From Sinorhizobium sp. 8-89 (lineage in GTDB: Bacteria > Pseudomonadota > Alphaproteobacteria > Rhizobiales > Rhizobiaceae): a stretch of 35,492 nt of DNA. The position numbers were made by a program, and so were the translations under genes. Below are positions 17,200 to 24,523 of the stretch, in pieces (the first letter of the stretch is position 1; each line of letters begins with the position of its first letter). The stretch spans positions 28,627 to 64,118 of the forward strand of contig NZ_JASKLR010000028.1 in assembly GCF_030124325.1 (NCBI RefSeq), read 5' to 3'. The notes below the pieces were generated by a model. The model was not told where the DNA came from, ran no database searches, and saw only the letters and a list, made by a program, of their open reading frames with translations.

Positions 17200-17652
17200 A
17201 TGGCTGAAGTGATCACGCGTCGAAAGTTTATTACGGCCTTATGCACCGCGACGATAGGCTTCGCCGCCGCGGGCCTTCCCTGCAAGATCACGATGTCCGG
17301 CTCAACGCTTGAGATCGGCCCCCAATCCGCCCTGGCGAGAAACGGCAACAGCGGCAATGGCAGCGGGGGTGGGAGTGGCAACCGAGGCGGCAACGGGAAC
17401 GGCGGCGGAAATGGCAATGGAAAGGGAGGGGGCTCGAGCAACAGCCGGTCAAACAACAGTTCGACGGGGTTGAGCGAAAAGAGCACCACGGTTCAAGACA
17501 GCGGATCGGCCTTGAGGGTTCGCCATACCGACGGAATAAGCGAGGAAGTCAGGAACGGCCGCTACATCATGAAGGATTCGCGCGGGCGCACGATCGTGAA
17601 CCGGCGAGCAACCTCGGCAGATGAAAAGCGGCTTCAAGCCCTCGTTGACTAA
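17200..17652 (+). CDS. Tat-exported glycine/asparagine-rich small protein
   Basis: 150-residue exported protein. The N-terminus has a twin-arginine signal (TRRKFITA, R7-R8), a hydrophobic core and a plausible cleavage after QSALA (residue 46). A low-complexity Gly/Asn/Ser segment follows (~47-90). The folded C-terminal part (~100-150) reads LRVRHTDGISEEVRNGRYIMKD and then a GRTIVNRRAT stretch, a motif I recognise from small rhizobial exported proteins but cannot assign a function. It lies beside a LuxR-type response regulator/kinase pair, separated by a RIME-like repeat. The arrangement recalls emmA next to emmB/emmC of S. meliloti, which affect exopolysaccharide and motility; identity is unverified. 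Confidence 0.82.
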   Translation: MAEVITRRKFITALCTATIGFAAAGLPCKITMSGSTLEIGPQSALARNGNSGNGSGGGSGNRGGNGNGGGNGNGKGGGSSNSRSNNSSTGLSEKSTTVQDSGSALRVRHTDGISEEVRNGRYIMKDSRGRTIVNRRATSADEKRLQALVD

Positions 17653-17653
17653 A

Positions 17654-17700
17654 GCAATTCCGGGAAAAGCGTGCAACGGTTTTCCGTCCCGAACTGCGTA
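17654..17700. repeat. Rhizobial palindromic repeat unit, copy 1
   Basis: A hairpin-forming sequence just after the stop of the Tat-exported gene, centred on GGGAAAAGCG...ACGGTTTTCCGTCCC. Related units occur at 32345-32400 and 33345-33430. This type of unit is common in rhizobial intergenic regions and may also act as a transcript end. Confidence 0.65.
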
Positions 17701-17714
17701 GCTCCAATGATCAG

Positions 17715-17975
17715 AGCCTTTCAGGGTTAAATGGAAGCAGTTCTGCCGGAGCAGGTTTTCGTCAGGGCAGAGGCGATGGCGAAGGGCGTACCCGGATGTA
17801 CGTCCGAGCCGATCGCCTCTGAGCCAGGCGGAAAGATACCCGGCCCTCCGGGTTGGCTGAAACGGGCCGCCTGATCGGCCGGCCGGCTTGGACGTATGCT
17901 TTGGCTACGCCGGCCGGTCGACCATCCGACTCCGTTTGAGCCAACAGAACTGTTTCCATTTAACCCTGAAGAGCT
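17715..17975. repeat. RIME-like intergenic mosaic element bounded by a 26-bp inverted repeat
   Basis: Two 26-base arms, 17720-17745 and 17945-17970, are inverted copies with one mismatch (core TTCAGGGTTAAATGGAA). The ~200-base interior holds further palindromes: AGAGGCGAT/ATCGCCTCT, CGTAC...GTACG, ACCCGGCCCTCCGGGT and two GGCCGGC clusters. There is no open reading frame. Large paired palindromes in this size range are typical of the Rhizobium intergenic mosaic element RIME1. It sits between the convergent Tat-exported gene and response regulator gene. Confidence 0.75.
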
Positions 17976-18623
17976 CTAGAGGCGGCCGTCGAGCGCGTCG
18001 CGCAGCACCATCGCCGCCTCGGTGCGGTTGGCGACGCCAAGTTTCGTCATGATCTGCGTCATGTGGTGCTTGACGGTCTTCTCCTGGAGATCGAGCTTTC
18101 TTGCGACCTGCTTGTTGCTCATGCCGGAGGCCACGAGGCGCAGAACCTCGTGCTCGCGCGGGGTCAAGTCGGCGATGAGGTCGGATTTGCTCGCAGGAGC
18201 GGGCGAATTGCTCGAGAGCAACTTGGCAGAGAGTGTCGGAGCGACATAGCTCTCCCCGGAAGCCACCATCCGTATGACATCCGCCAGCGCCCTCGATCCG
18301 ATCCCCTTCAGGACATAACCCTTGGCGCCGCCTTTAAGCGCCGCCGTGACATCGTCGCCGGCTTCGGAAACGGTGAGCATCACGATCTTCTGCAGCGGCA
18401 CGATTTCAAGGATAAGCGGAACGGCGTTCAATCCGCCTCCCGGCATGGAGATGTCCAGCAGCATGACGTCTGGAGACAGGTTCTCCGCGATCCTGAGCGC
18501 GTCGTCGCGTGAGCTTCCCTCTGCGACGATCTCAAACCCGTCGATCTCCGAAAGGCTTCTCGTCACGCCCTCTCTGAATAGAGGATGATCGTCGATCACC
18601 GCCACGCGTATTGCTGCAGTCAT
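17976..18623 (-). CDS. LuxR/NarL-family response regulator
   Basis: 215-residue DNA-binding response regulator. The receiver domain (1-120) has the acidic pair D11-D12, phospho-acceptor D57 ([12 protein letters not shown]), the switch Thr in VMLTVSE and the conserved Lys in GYVLKG. The C-terminal LuxR/GerE HTH (~148-210) reads [20 protein letters not shown] followed by EKTVKHHM and [10 protein letters not shown]. It overlaps the upstream histidine kinase gene by four bases (ATGA) and is its probable partner. Likely targets are the flanking exported-protein genes, which share an upstream 15-base motif. Confidence 0.94.
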   Translation of the reverse strand: MTAAIRVAVIDDHPLFREGVTRSLSEIDGFEIVAEGSSRDDALRIAENLSPDVMLLDISMPGGGLNAVPLILEIVPLQKIVMLTVSEAGDDVTAALKGGAKGYVLKGIGSRALADVIRMVASGESYVAPTLSAKLLSSNSPAPASKSDLIADLTPREHEVLRLVASGMSNKQVARKLDLQEKTVKHHMTQIMTKLGVANRTEAAMVLRDALDGRL

Positions 18624-20062
18624 GCCTGTTCAACCTCCCCGATGCCGAGTGACATTCTAACAACCGTGCCGGGGGCGGCGCCGTCGATTTCGAATGTGCC
18701 GCCCAGGCTCTCTATCCGTTCCCTCAGGCCCGCGAGGCCGAGGCTCGTGGGTCTTATGGCTTTGGGATCAAAACCAGCTCCGCCGTCCGCGACCGCGATG
18801 CAGACCCGATCGCCTTCCGTAGTCTGCCTTACACGTTGCCTGATGCCGCCACCGTGGCGGTAGGCATTGTTGAGCGTTTCTTGCACGAAGCGGTATATGC
18901 ATATCTTCGCAGACGGAGAAAGGTGCTCGGGCGGATTGGACAACGACAGGTCCACAGTCGATCCGGTTCGCTGTTCATGGGCGCGTACGACACGTCCGAG
19001 GAGCTCTGGCAGGCCAGCCGTTTCGATCTGCGGCAGGACCAGGCCGCTGCATATTGTCCTGATCTCGTTCATCGCTTCGTCGAGGCTTGCCTTGATGGCC
19101 GCGATTTCCCGTTCGCGTATTTCTTCCGCAGTCGAAGGACTGACCAATGCATTGCTGTCCAGCCGCAACGAGGCGAACGCGACAAGCTGCGCCGGGCCGT
19201 CATGCAAGTCGGCGCCGATCCGTCGCAACATGTTCTCGTTCAAGGCTGTTGCGCGTTGCGAAGCGTGCTGCAGGCGTCCACGCAGGGACTCGTTTTGCGC
19301 AAGCAGCGCCGAAAGCTCGTCCACGCGCTGCCGAAGGGCATGGCGCTGTTTTTCGATGGTTCTGCTGCCGCGCATGACGATCGCCGAAAGCATAATGAAA
19401 AAGGCAAGCGTGAAGCCGGCGACGGCCAGCCAGGTAAGAAAACGGGCCTGGGTCAGGCTGAGCTCGAAATCATGGGCAAATTCATGGAATTCCGAAACGG
19501 CGACGACCTGTCCGGACCACGGTTGAAGCACCGGATTGTAGATTTCAAGCAGCGGCTCGCTCGCCGGTTGGTTCGTCTCGTCCACGGACTCGTCAACCGG
19601 CTTGAACTGGGCCACCATCTTGCCGTCGAACGCCGTTCTCAATTCATCGCTCAGCTCGAAACGCCTTCCGACCATGTTCTCTTCGTTCGAGTAGAGAATG
19701 GTGCCGTCCGAGCGCCACAGGCGAAATGCAAGCAGCCGGTTTCCGAGAGCCCCCTGTCCAAGCGTCTCGTTGAGCGCGCGCGCAACGGTGTCGTCAAGAA
19801 CCTGCGTCGTCTGCATGTCGGGCAAGAGCGGCGCGATCACGCTATCGACGTAGAGTGCAGTTGTCGCTGCCGAGTTCCGCGTAACGGCATCTTCTATCAG
19901 GCTGGTGACGAAAGCACCGACCACCAGCATGGCAGACGTTGCGACGATGCCGCCGATCAGCAGGAACTGTCTTGCCAGCGGCTGCGCGTTCCATCGTTTG
20001 ATCAGATCACTGGCACGCAAGAGAAATCTCGGAATTATCCGCACAACAAAGTAGCCGCACAT
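18620..20062 (-). CDS. Sensor histidine kinase (HisKA_3 type)
   Basis: 480-residue membrane sensor. Two hydrophobic helices (about 33-54 and 203-228) bracket a ~150-residue periplasmic sensing domain (…[23 protein letters not shown]…), which resembles CHASE/Cache-like extracytoplasmic modules. A coiled coil (~230-275) leads to the HisKA_3 dimerisation motif with phospho-accepting H287 ([10 protein letters not shown]). The HATPase domain has the N box [13 protein letters not shown], the G1 box [10 protein letters not shown] and the G2 region [15 protein letters not shown]. HisKA_3 kinases pair with NarL/LuxR-type regulators, which matches the overlapping downstream gene. The start at 20062 gives MCGYFVVR; a Met or Val slightly downstream is possible. 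Confidence 0.92.
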   Translation of the reverse strand: MCGYFVVRIIPRFLLRASDLIKRWNAQPLARQFLLIGGIVATSAMLVVGAFVTSLIEDAVTRNSAATTALYVDSVIAPLLPDMQTTQVLDDTVARALNETLGQGALGNRLLAFRLWRSDGTILYSNEENMVGRRFELSDELRTAFDGKMVAQFKPVDESVDETNQPASEPLLEIYNPVLQPWSGQVVAVSEFHEFAHDFELSLTQARFLTWLAVAGFTLAFFIMLSAIVMRGSRTIEKQRHALRQRVDELSALLAQNESLRGRLQHASQRATALNENMLRRIGADLHDGPAQLVAFASLRLDSNALVSPSTAEEIREREIAAIKASLDEAMNEIRTICSGLVLPQIETAGLPELLGRVVRAHEQRTGSTVDLSLSNPPEHLSPSAKICIYRFVQETLNNAYRHGGGIRQRVRQTTEGDRVCIAVADGGAGFDPKAIRPTSLGLAGLRERIESLGGTFEIDGAAPGTVVRMSLGIGEVEQA

Positions 20063-20304
20063 CGGTCGACGTGAGCCGGTAAACTAATGCCTTCGGGCGA
20101 CCGGTCAATGCCATGCCATCTTTATCGATGTCCATCGGACTTTTGATGACGGCCCGATCAGACCTAAGTCCTATCCGCCAAGGCAATGGTCCGAAGATGG
20201 TGGTGCGTTCACGCGGCGCAAGTTAACGTTGCATCAATACGCAAGCGGTTCGATCGGCTTCACCGGTAGCGGAGCCGCGAACATCGAACGACATGGAGGA
20301 CTTT
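20063..20304. promoter_or_regulatory. Divergent regulatory region between the kinase and the second glycine-rich gene
   Basis: 242 bases with no gene. They hold copy B of the 15-base candidate operator (20159-20173). GGAGGA at 20295-20300 fixes the start of the downstream gene at 20305. The site is placed so that it could act on both the two-component operon and the exported protein. Confidence 0.5.
20159..20173 (+). promoter_or_regulatory. Candidate operator, copy B (CAGACCTAAGTCCTA)
   Basis: 13 of 15 bases match copy A at 16941-16955. It is 132 bases ahead of the Sec-exported glycine-rich gene and 97 bases ahead of the divergent kinase gene. Confidence 0.45.
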
Positions 20305-21012
20305 ATGACCATTTCCAAAGTAATCGGGCGAAGCTTTGTCGCACTGGCCATCGCCGTCGCCCCTGTGGCAGTCGCCGTCGTCGGTACACCGAGCATTGCC
20401 TTTGCCAAGGGTGGCAACGGCGGTGGAAACGGCGGCGGGGGAGGTGGAAACGGTGGCGGCCACGGCGGAGGCCACGGCGGCGGGCATTCGAGCTCGGGTA
20501 AGTCAGGCAAGGCACAGACGAGCACGAAAGGTAGCAATAGCCGGGGCACCTCGCAGAAATCGGTCATCACGCGCAAGAAATCCGGTGCGACGGTCAAGGC
20601 AGCGACGGCGGTGAAAACGGAAAAGCTGGCCACGGCCAAGCTGAAGAGCACCGTTTCCGGTACGGCGGGCCTTAGTTCGCTGAACCGGAACTATCATGCC
20701 TATTTGAACTCCAGCGACCCTCGCATGGCGGCCATTTCGGCCTATGCGATCGCTTATGCCGAGTTCGAGGCTGAGAACGGCCCTGACGCAATTCCGACCG
20801 ATCCGGCCTTGGGCGATGAAGCACTCCGCGAGGCGCTCGAGAGCTTTACAAAGGGGGAAGTCGTGACCGACGAGACCCTCGCCGAGGCCAAAGACATACT
20901 CGGCGTCGGGCCGGCGGTCGGCAAAATCGACCAGATTCGCGAGACACTTCCGGAGCCGGAACTTGAACCGGAACTGGAACCGACCGACCCCGAAACGGAC
21001 ACCGCTAACTGA
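20305..21012 (+). CDS. Sec-exported glycine-rich protein with acidic Pro-rich C-terminus
   Basis: 235 residues from the ATG at 20305, chosen over the in-frame ATG at 20293 because GGAGGA lies five bases before it. A Sec signal peptide ends at SIAFA (cleavage after residue 34). Next come a Gly/Asn/His low-complexity run (~35-60), a basic Ser/Lys/Thr segment (~65-115), and a conserved-looking helical stretch LSSLNRNYHAYLNSSDPRM then AISAYAIAYAEFEAE. The tail carries EPELEPELEPTDPE repeats. No enzymatic motif is present. It resembles rhizobial exported proteins of unknown function. It is one of two glycine-rich exported proteins flanking the two-component system, and is followed by a 12-bp hairpin. 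Confidence 0.8.
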   Translation: MTISKVIGRSFVALAIAVAPVAVAVVGTPSIAFAKGGNGGGNGGGGGGNGGGHGGGHGGGHSSSGKSGKAQTSTKGSNSRGTSQKSVITRKKSGATVKAATAVKTEKLATAKLKSTVSGTAGLSSLNRNYHAYLNSSDPRMAAISAYAIAYAEFEAENGPDAIPTDPALGDEALREALESFTKGEVVTDETLAEAKDILGVGPAVGKIDQIRETLPEPELEPELEPTDPETDTAN

Positions 21013-21023
21013 ACCTTAGTGCA

Positions 21024-21054
21024 GCTGGCAGCGGCGATGGCCGCCGCTGCCAGC
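21024..21054 (+). terminator. Perfect 12-bp hairpin after the glycine-rich gene
   Basis: GCTGGCAGCGGC (21024-21035) pairs with GCCGCTGCCAGC (21043-21054) around a 7-base loop, 11 bases after the stop codon. The tail CTTAAATCC is not a good T-run, so it may reduce rather than abolish transcription into the EAL gene, or protect the mRNA 3' end. Confidence 0.55.
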
Positions 21055-21082
21055 CTTAAATCCGAATGGGGCAGCTCAATCC

Positions 21083-21874
21083 ATGAATTTGCAGAAGTTC
21101 AACAATGTTGTTCGTGGTGTCACACAGGCGATGCAACATGGGCGGATCGGGTTTTCCCTGCAGCAAATAAACGCGATCGACGATTCGAGCGAAGTTCTCT
21201 ACTCGGAATGCCTGGGGAGGCTCGTGGAGCCTGACGGCACAATCAGAACCAGCGGTGAATTCATAGCCTTTCTTGAGGCGTCGGGGCGCGCCCCGGCCTT
21301 TGACCGGCATGTCATTGATCTCGCATTCGACTGGCTGGCTTGTCATCCAACAGGTGCTTTGGGCTGCAACATCTCGGTCGAAAATATTGCCGACAAAGAA
21401 AGCTGGGCCCTATTGTACGATCTGCTCTCTCAGCACAGTGCGATGGCTCCGCGGCTGGTTCTCGAAATAACGGAGAGTCTGCCGGTCGCGACGCTCTCCG
21501 CCGCGGCCGACCTGCTTCAGAACGTCCGGAAACTGGGATATAAGGTTGCGATAGACGACTTCGGCACCGGCTATTCGACTCCCGAAACGCTTCTGGCCAT
21601 TCCCGCGGACATCGTGAAGATCGACGGGTTTTTCGTGCAACGCCGCGGCCATGAGATGGAGCGGTTCCTTTGGCACATGGTCGGCTTGGCCTCCTGCGCC
21701 GCATCGACCGTCATCGTCGAGGGCATCGAGACATATGCCCAGTTCGAGGCTGCAAAAGCGGCTGGAGCAACACATGTACAGGGCTTTCTCCTGTCCGAGC
21801 CAAGCTTGCCGCCTGTCCATTGCGGACAGGTGAATTCCGCCCTGCACGCGTTCGCGCCCAAATGGATGATGTGA
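21083..21874 (+). CDS. EAL-domain protein (cyclic-di-GMP phosphodiesterase family)
   Basis: 263-residue stand-alone EAL domain without a GGDEF, PAS or membrane segment, so probably cytoplasmic. The signature position reads ECL instead of EAL (E42, YSECLGRL). The other metal and substrate residues appear present: N in CNISVENI, E in LEITES, the DD pair in IDDFGTGYS, K in IVKIDGFF, E in VEGIETYAQFEAA and Q in VQGFLLSEP. It may therefore still hydrolyse c-di-GMP, or have become a binding protein. It starts 71 bases after the glycine-rich gene with a weak ribosome site (GGGGCAG). It could link the neighbouring surface-protein regulon to c-di-GMP. Confidence 0.9.
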   Translation: MNLQKFNNVVRGVTQAMQHGRIGFSLQQINAIDDSSEVLYSECLGRLVEPDGTIRTSGEFIAFLEASGRAPAFDRHVIDLAFDWLACHPTGALGCNISVENIADKESWALLYDLLSQHSAMAPRLVLEITESLPVATLSAAADLLQNVRKLGYKVAIDDFGTGYSTPETLLAIPADIVKIDGFFVQRRGHEMERFLWHMVGLASCAASTVIVEGIETYAQFEAAKAAGATHVQGFLLSEPSLPPVHCGQVNSALHAFAPKWMM

Positions 21875-22234
21875 GCGGTAGTGCGGACTGAGCGGCTGAC
21901 CCCCGCCCGCTGCCTGCGGAGATATTCCTTCGCCATTGTCCATGGCGCCGAGCGGATGTCCTTCGGGCGTTCCTAGGACTTTCTCGATTTCCGGACGTAT
22001 TCGACCAAGGCGCGGAGCTTCAGCGGCTGCCGGTGGCGCACGGGATAGTAGAATGGAACCGGCGAACGGGGACATCAAGCAGCGGCGCGTGTTCGCCGCG
22101 CCCGATACCGGGCGGGATCGTGAGGACCGCGTCATTTGTCGAAACCTATTATGACGATGCGGCGAGACCGTAACGTCGCCTCACCGCAGGGTCGTCGGGG
22201 TGTGAACATCGGGCGCGGGCCCGGAAGTCGCCTC
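21875..22234. other. Gap of 360 bp between the convergent EAL and desaturase genes
   Basis: Apart from the LysR relic at 21973-22077, I see no gene here. There are GC-rich palindromic patches (for example GGGCGCGGGCCC near 22209-22222) but no terminator with a T-run. Confidence 0.5.
21973..22077 (-). pseudogene. Relic of a LysR-family regulator C-terminus
   Basis: The minus strand reads SPVPFYYPVRHRQPLKLRAL and then VEYVRKSRKS before a TAG at 21973-21975. This matches the last ~35 residues of LysR-type regulators (VPFYxVYPSRR...P.LRALIDxL). A TGA in the same frame lies just before the match and no further LysR sequence is visible upstream, so only the tail survives. It lies in the gap downstream of the desaturase gene. 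Confidence 0.6.
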
Positions 22235-23275
22235 TTACGGGCGAACGCCCGCATTGACGGCATCGTGGAATGAAACGAGTTTCCGGCGTGTGTCATCCCA
22301 AAGGACGAGCTTAACGCATTTCACGCTCTCCCAAAGAGTGATGCGGCCGATACCTGCGAGTTGTGGGTGGTCGCGCAGAACTTCCGGCAATCTATAGTAA
22401 GGGATCCTGCTCGACAGGTGGTGCACGTGATGAATGCCGATATTGCCGGTCAACCATCGCAGCACCAACGGCAGGTCATAGTGGGATGCGCCGTGAAGGG
22501 CCGCCTGGGGAAAGTGCCAATCCTCGCCGGCCGACCAGTGCGTTTCTTCAAACTGATGCTGGACATAGAAGAGCCAGATGCCGGCCGCGCCCGACAAAAG
22601 CACGATCGGCAGGTGGATCAAGAGGAAAGGCAGGAGACCAATCGTCCAAGCCATTAAGGCGGCGCACATCACGATCGCAACGTTCGTCGCCATGGTGGAG
22701 ATCCAGGGCAGCGCCCCTCCGTTCATCATTCCGAACGGCAGGCGTTGCTTGAAGAGGAAGAGCCAGGCCGGGCCGATGCCGAACATCACGAGCGGGTGCC
22801 GGTACACGCGATAGCCCAAGCGCTTCATCGGAGAAAGTGCGCGATATTCTGAGATCGTGAGCGTGGTGATGTCGCCGACGCCCCGCTCGTCCAGATTGCC
22901 GGCCGAGGCGTGATGAGCGGCGTGCGCCCGGCGCCAGTAATCGTACGGCGTTAGCGTAAGCACGCCGATGGCGCGTCCTGTCCAATCGTCGAGCCGGCGA
23001 CGAGCGAAGAACGAGCCGTGGCCGCAGTCGTGCTGGATCATAAAAAGCCGCAGGAGGAAGGCTGCGGCCGGAATGATTGCGATCAGCCCGAACCAGAACC
23101 CGTGAGCGAGGGAAAAATAGGCGATGGCCCAGAAGCCGGCGAACGGGATGACGGTGACAAGAAGCTCGAAGACGCTGCGCCCGATGCGGGGCTGACGGTA
23201 TTTAGCAAGGGTCTTCAGCCATGCTCCCGCATTCTCTTCAACAAGTGGGGCCGGTGGGTAGATATGTGCATTCAT
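22235..23275 (-). CDS. Membrane fatty-acid desaturase (delta-12/omega-6-like)
   Basis: 346-residue di-iron membrane desaturase. The three histidine boxes are H82-DCG-H86 (HDCGHGS), H117-AA-HH (HAAHH) and H281-HV-HH (HHVHHLSSRIPYYRLP). The last one with SSRIPYYRLPEVL is typical of bacterial/plastid delta-12-type acyl-lipid desaturases. Paired hydrophobic segments lie at ~38-80 and ~195-235. The ATG at 23275 is preferred to the TTG one codon upstream. It would insert double bonds into membrane acyl chains; proximity to a cold-shock gene fits a low-temperature membrane response, although co-regulation is inferred. Confidence 0.92.
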   Translation of the reverse strand: MNAHIYPPAPLVEENAGAWLKTLAKYRQPRIGRSVFELLVTVIPFAGFWAIAYFSLAHGFWFGLIAIIPAAAFLLRLFMIQHDCGHGSFFARRRLDDWTGRAIGVLTLTPYDYWRRAHAAHHASAGNLDERGVGDITTLTISEYRALSPMKRLGYRVYRHPLVMFGIGPAWLFLFKQRLPFGMMNGGALPWISTMATNVAIVMCAALMAWTIGLLPFLLIHLPIVLLSGAAGIWLFYVQHQFEETHWSAGEDWHFPQAALHGASHYDLPLVLRWLTGNIGIHHVHHLSSRIPYYRLPEVLRDHPQLAGIGRITLWESVKCVKLVLWDDTRRKLVSFHDAVNAGVRP

Positions 23276-23358
23276 CAAACTGTCCGTATTTCCTTGCCTG
23301 GCAATAATCAGTCCGGTCTTCGATTTGCGCCCGATTTCAGGCGCAACGGTTGAAAGTG

Positions 23359-23739
23359 TCAGGCCTGACGGGCCTTGCGTGCCGCATAACGGCGATCGCG
23401 CTCGGCTTTGCGGGCAGCTTCGTCGGCCACACCGCGTAAAGCGCGATTGGCAATTTCAGCCCGCCGGGTCTCGGCTTCTTTCCTCTCCTCGGCCTCGGCC
23501 GCCGAGATTGCTACTGCGGTCTCCGCTAGCAAGCGCTCGTTTTCGGCAGTCTTCAGCGCCTGGCGTTCGGCCCGACGGACCTCGCGTGCAACCGCCACCG
23601 CTTTGCGGATGGCAAGTCGCTCCTGCATGTCCGCATCAGTTTCCTTGGGAGCGGAGACGAATTTTGCCAGAAGCCGACGCTTGGCTTTTGCAGCAGCGTT
23701 ACGGCGTTCGACAAAGCCATTGTCGTTCGGGTGCTTCAA
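23359..23739 (-). CDS. DUF6481-like small charged coiled-coil protein
   Basis: 126-residue, highly Ala/Arg/Glu-rich protein that should be one long helix or coiled coil (residues ~10-125, R/E/A heptads). It begins at a TTG (23739) supported by AAAGGAA about 8 bases upstream; no ATG is available. The N-terminus (FVERRNAAAKAKRRLLAKF) and composition resemble the DUF6481 proteins that commonly sit beside cold-shock genes in rhizobia. Function unknown; the basic charge suggests nucleic-acid or ribosome association. It is on the same strand as the Csp gene, but a terminator separates them. Confidence 0.75.
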   Translation of the reverse strand: MKHPNDNGFVERRNAAAKAKRRLLAKFVSAPKETDADMQERLAIRKAVAVAREVRRAERQALKTAENERLLAETAVAISAAEAEERKEAETRRAEIANRALRGVADEAARKAERDRRYAARKARQA

Positions 23740-23831
23740 TAGAAATTCCTTTGATTCTCGGTCACGAGCTTTCCAGCCGTCCTCAGAAAGGAGACGCGGA
23801 TGTCGTGCCGGCAGATAGCCCCTCAGAACAC

Positions 23832-23860
23832 AAAAAGGCCAGACATCCGCCTGGCCCTTT
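23832..23860 (-). terminator. Rho-independent terminator for the cold-shock gene
   Basis: On the minus strand GGCCAG...CTGGCC (23837-23842 with 23851-23856) forms a stem extended by AAAG/CTTT-type pairs and ends in TTTTTG. It lies ~55 bases after the Csp stop. Confidence 0.8.
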
Positions 23861-23913
23861 CAAACTTCCTGCCGCCATGCCAGTACATCCGTGGTCATCG
23901 GCGGCCAAAAGCC

Positions 23914-24123
23914 TTAGGCAGCGCGGAGCTGGCCTGCGGACATCTTGCCCGACTTTTTGTCTCGCTCGAGCTCGAAGCCGAGCTTCTGGCCTTCTACGAT
24001 CGAATTCAGTCCTGCGCGCTCGACAGCCGAGATGTGAACGAACACATCGGCACTGCCGTCGTCAGGTTGGATGAAGCCGAAACCTTTGGTGGAATTAAAC
24101 CATCTAACTGTGCCAGTGGTCAT
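23914..24123 (-). CDS. Cold-shock protein, CspA family
   Basis: 69-residue single cold-shock domain, the standard length. RNP1 appears as [12 protein letters not shown] and RNP2 as VFVHISAVE, with the aromatic nucleic-acid-binding face (W8 in TVRWFNS) intact. The ATG at 24123 has AAAGGG about 8 bases upstream; the longer in-frame start at 24153 is not needed. It acts as an RNA chaperone or antiterminator in the cytoplasm. A -35/-10 candidate ~135-165 bases upstream leaves a ~130-base leader, as in many csp mRNAs. Confidence 0.95.
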   Translation of the reverse strand: MTTGTVRWFNSTKGFGFIQPDDGSADVFVHISAVERAGLNSIVEGQKLGFELERDKKSGKMSAGQLRAA

Positions 24124-24262
24124 AACGAACCCTTTCTTAGCAACATTGATCACCGCTGAGCGACGCGCAGCGGGTTTTTTCGACTTTTGAAAGAGGGAAG
24201 TTCGTCAAGAGGCGCGAGGCGCAGCAAAAACAAATATCGGCAAACAAAGTATCGATGTTTTC

Positions 24263-24291
24263 TCACTACCGGACATTGACGGCCGCGTCAA
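24263..24291 (-). promoter_or_regulatory. Candidate sigma-70 promoter of the cold-shock gene
   Basis: On the minus strand TTGACG (24286-24291), a 17-base spacer and TAGTGA (24263-24268). The -35 fits the rhizobial consensus well, the -10 only moderately. Predicted 5' leader about 130 bases. Confidence 0.45.
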
Positions 24292-24431
24292 CTTTTTGTT
24301 CTTGCCATTCCTTGCCGCTATCTAGGGTAAGTCATTGGCGAACGAAGTCGCCCAATCACATTGTCTTTCTGATCGCCCTAATTCTCGTTTTGGCGATTCA
24401 AGCGGCGGCCGCGTCAAGCGACTAGTCCCCA

Positions 24432-24449
24432 AAAGCCGGCTTCGGCTTT
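24432..24449 (-). terminator. Hairpin downstream of the AI-2E-type transporter gene
   Basis: AAAGCCG-AAGC-CGGCTTT on the minus strand, a perfect 7-bp stem ending TTTTGGGG, about 75 bases after the stop. A short T-run makes this a moderate terminator candidate. Confidence 0.4.
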
Positions 24450-24523
24450 CGTCCATTTTCTCGCCGTTGCGCTACGTGACTGCGTCTGGTCAGAAGCGAG
24501 CGCTTCCGCGCCCCTGAAGACTT

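Larger units (their letters stand above)
24124..24523. other. Intergenic region (400 bp) between the AI-2E-type transporter gene and the Csp gene
   Basis: It holds the presumed Csp leader and promoter (to ~24291) and a hairpin at 24432-24449 downstream of the transporter gene. I see no gene. Confidence 0.5.

Noticed and set aside
18836..20074. 412-residue + strand open frame opposite the histidine kinase
   Set aside because: The kinase frame has H, N and G boxes; the opposite frame has none and is an antisense shadow.
20400..20500. Tandem GGCGGN-type repeats as a possible DNA repeat or CRISPR-like array
   Set aside because: They encode the glycine-rich run of an exported protein; spacing is codon-based with no spacers.
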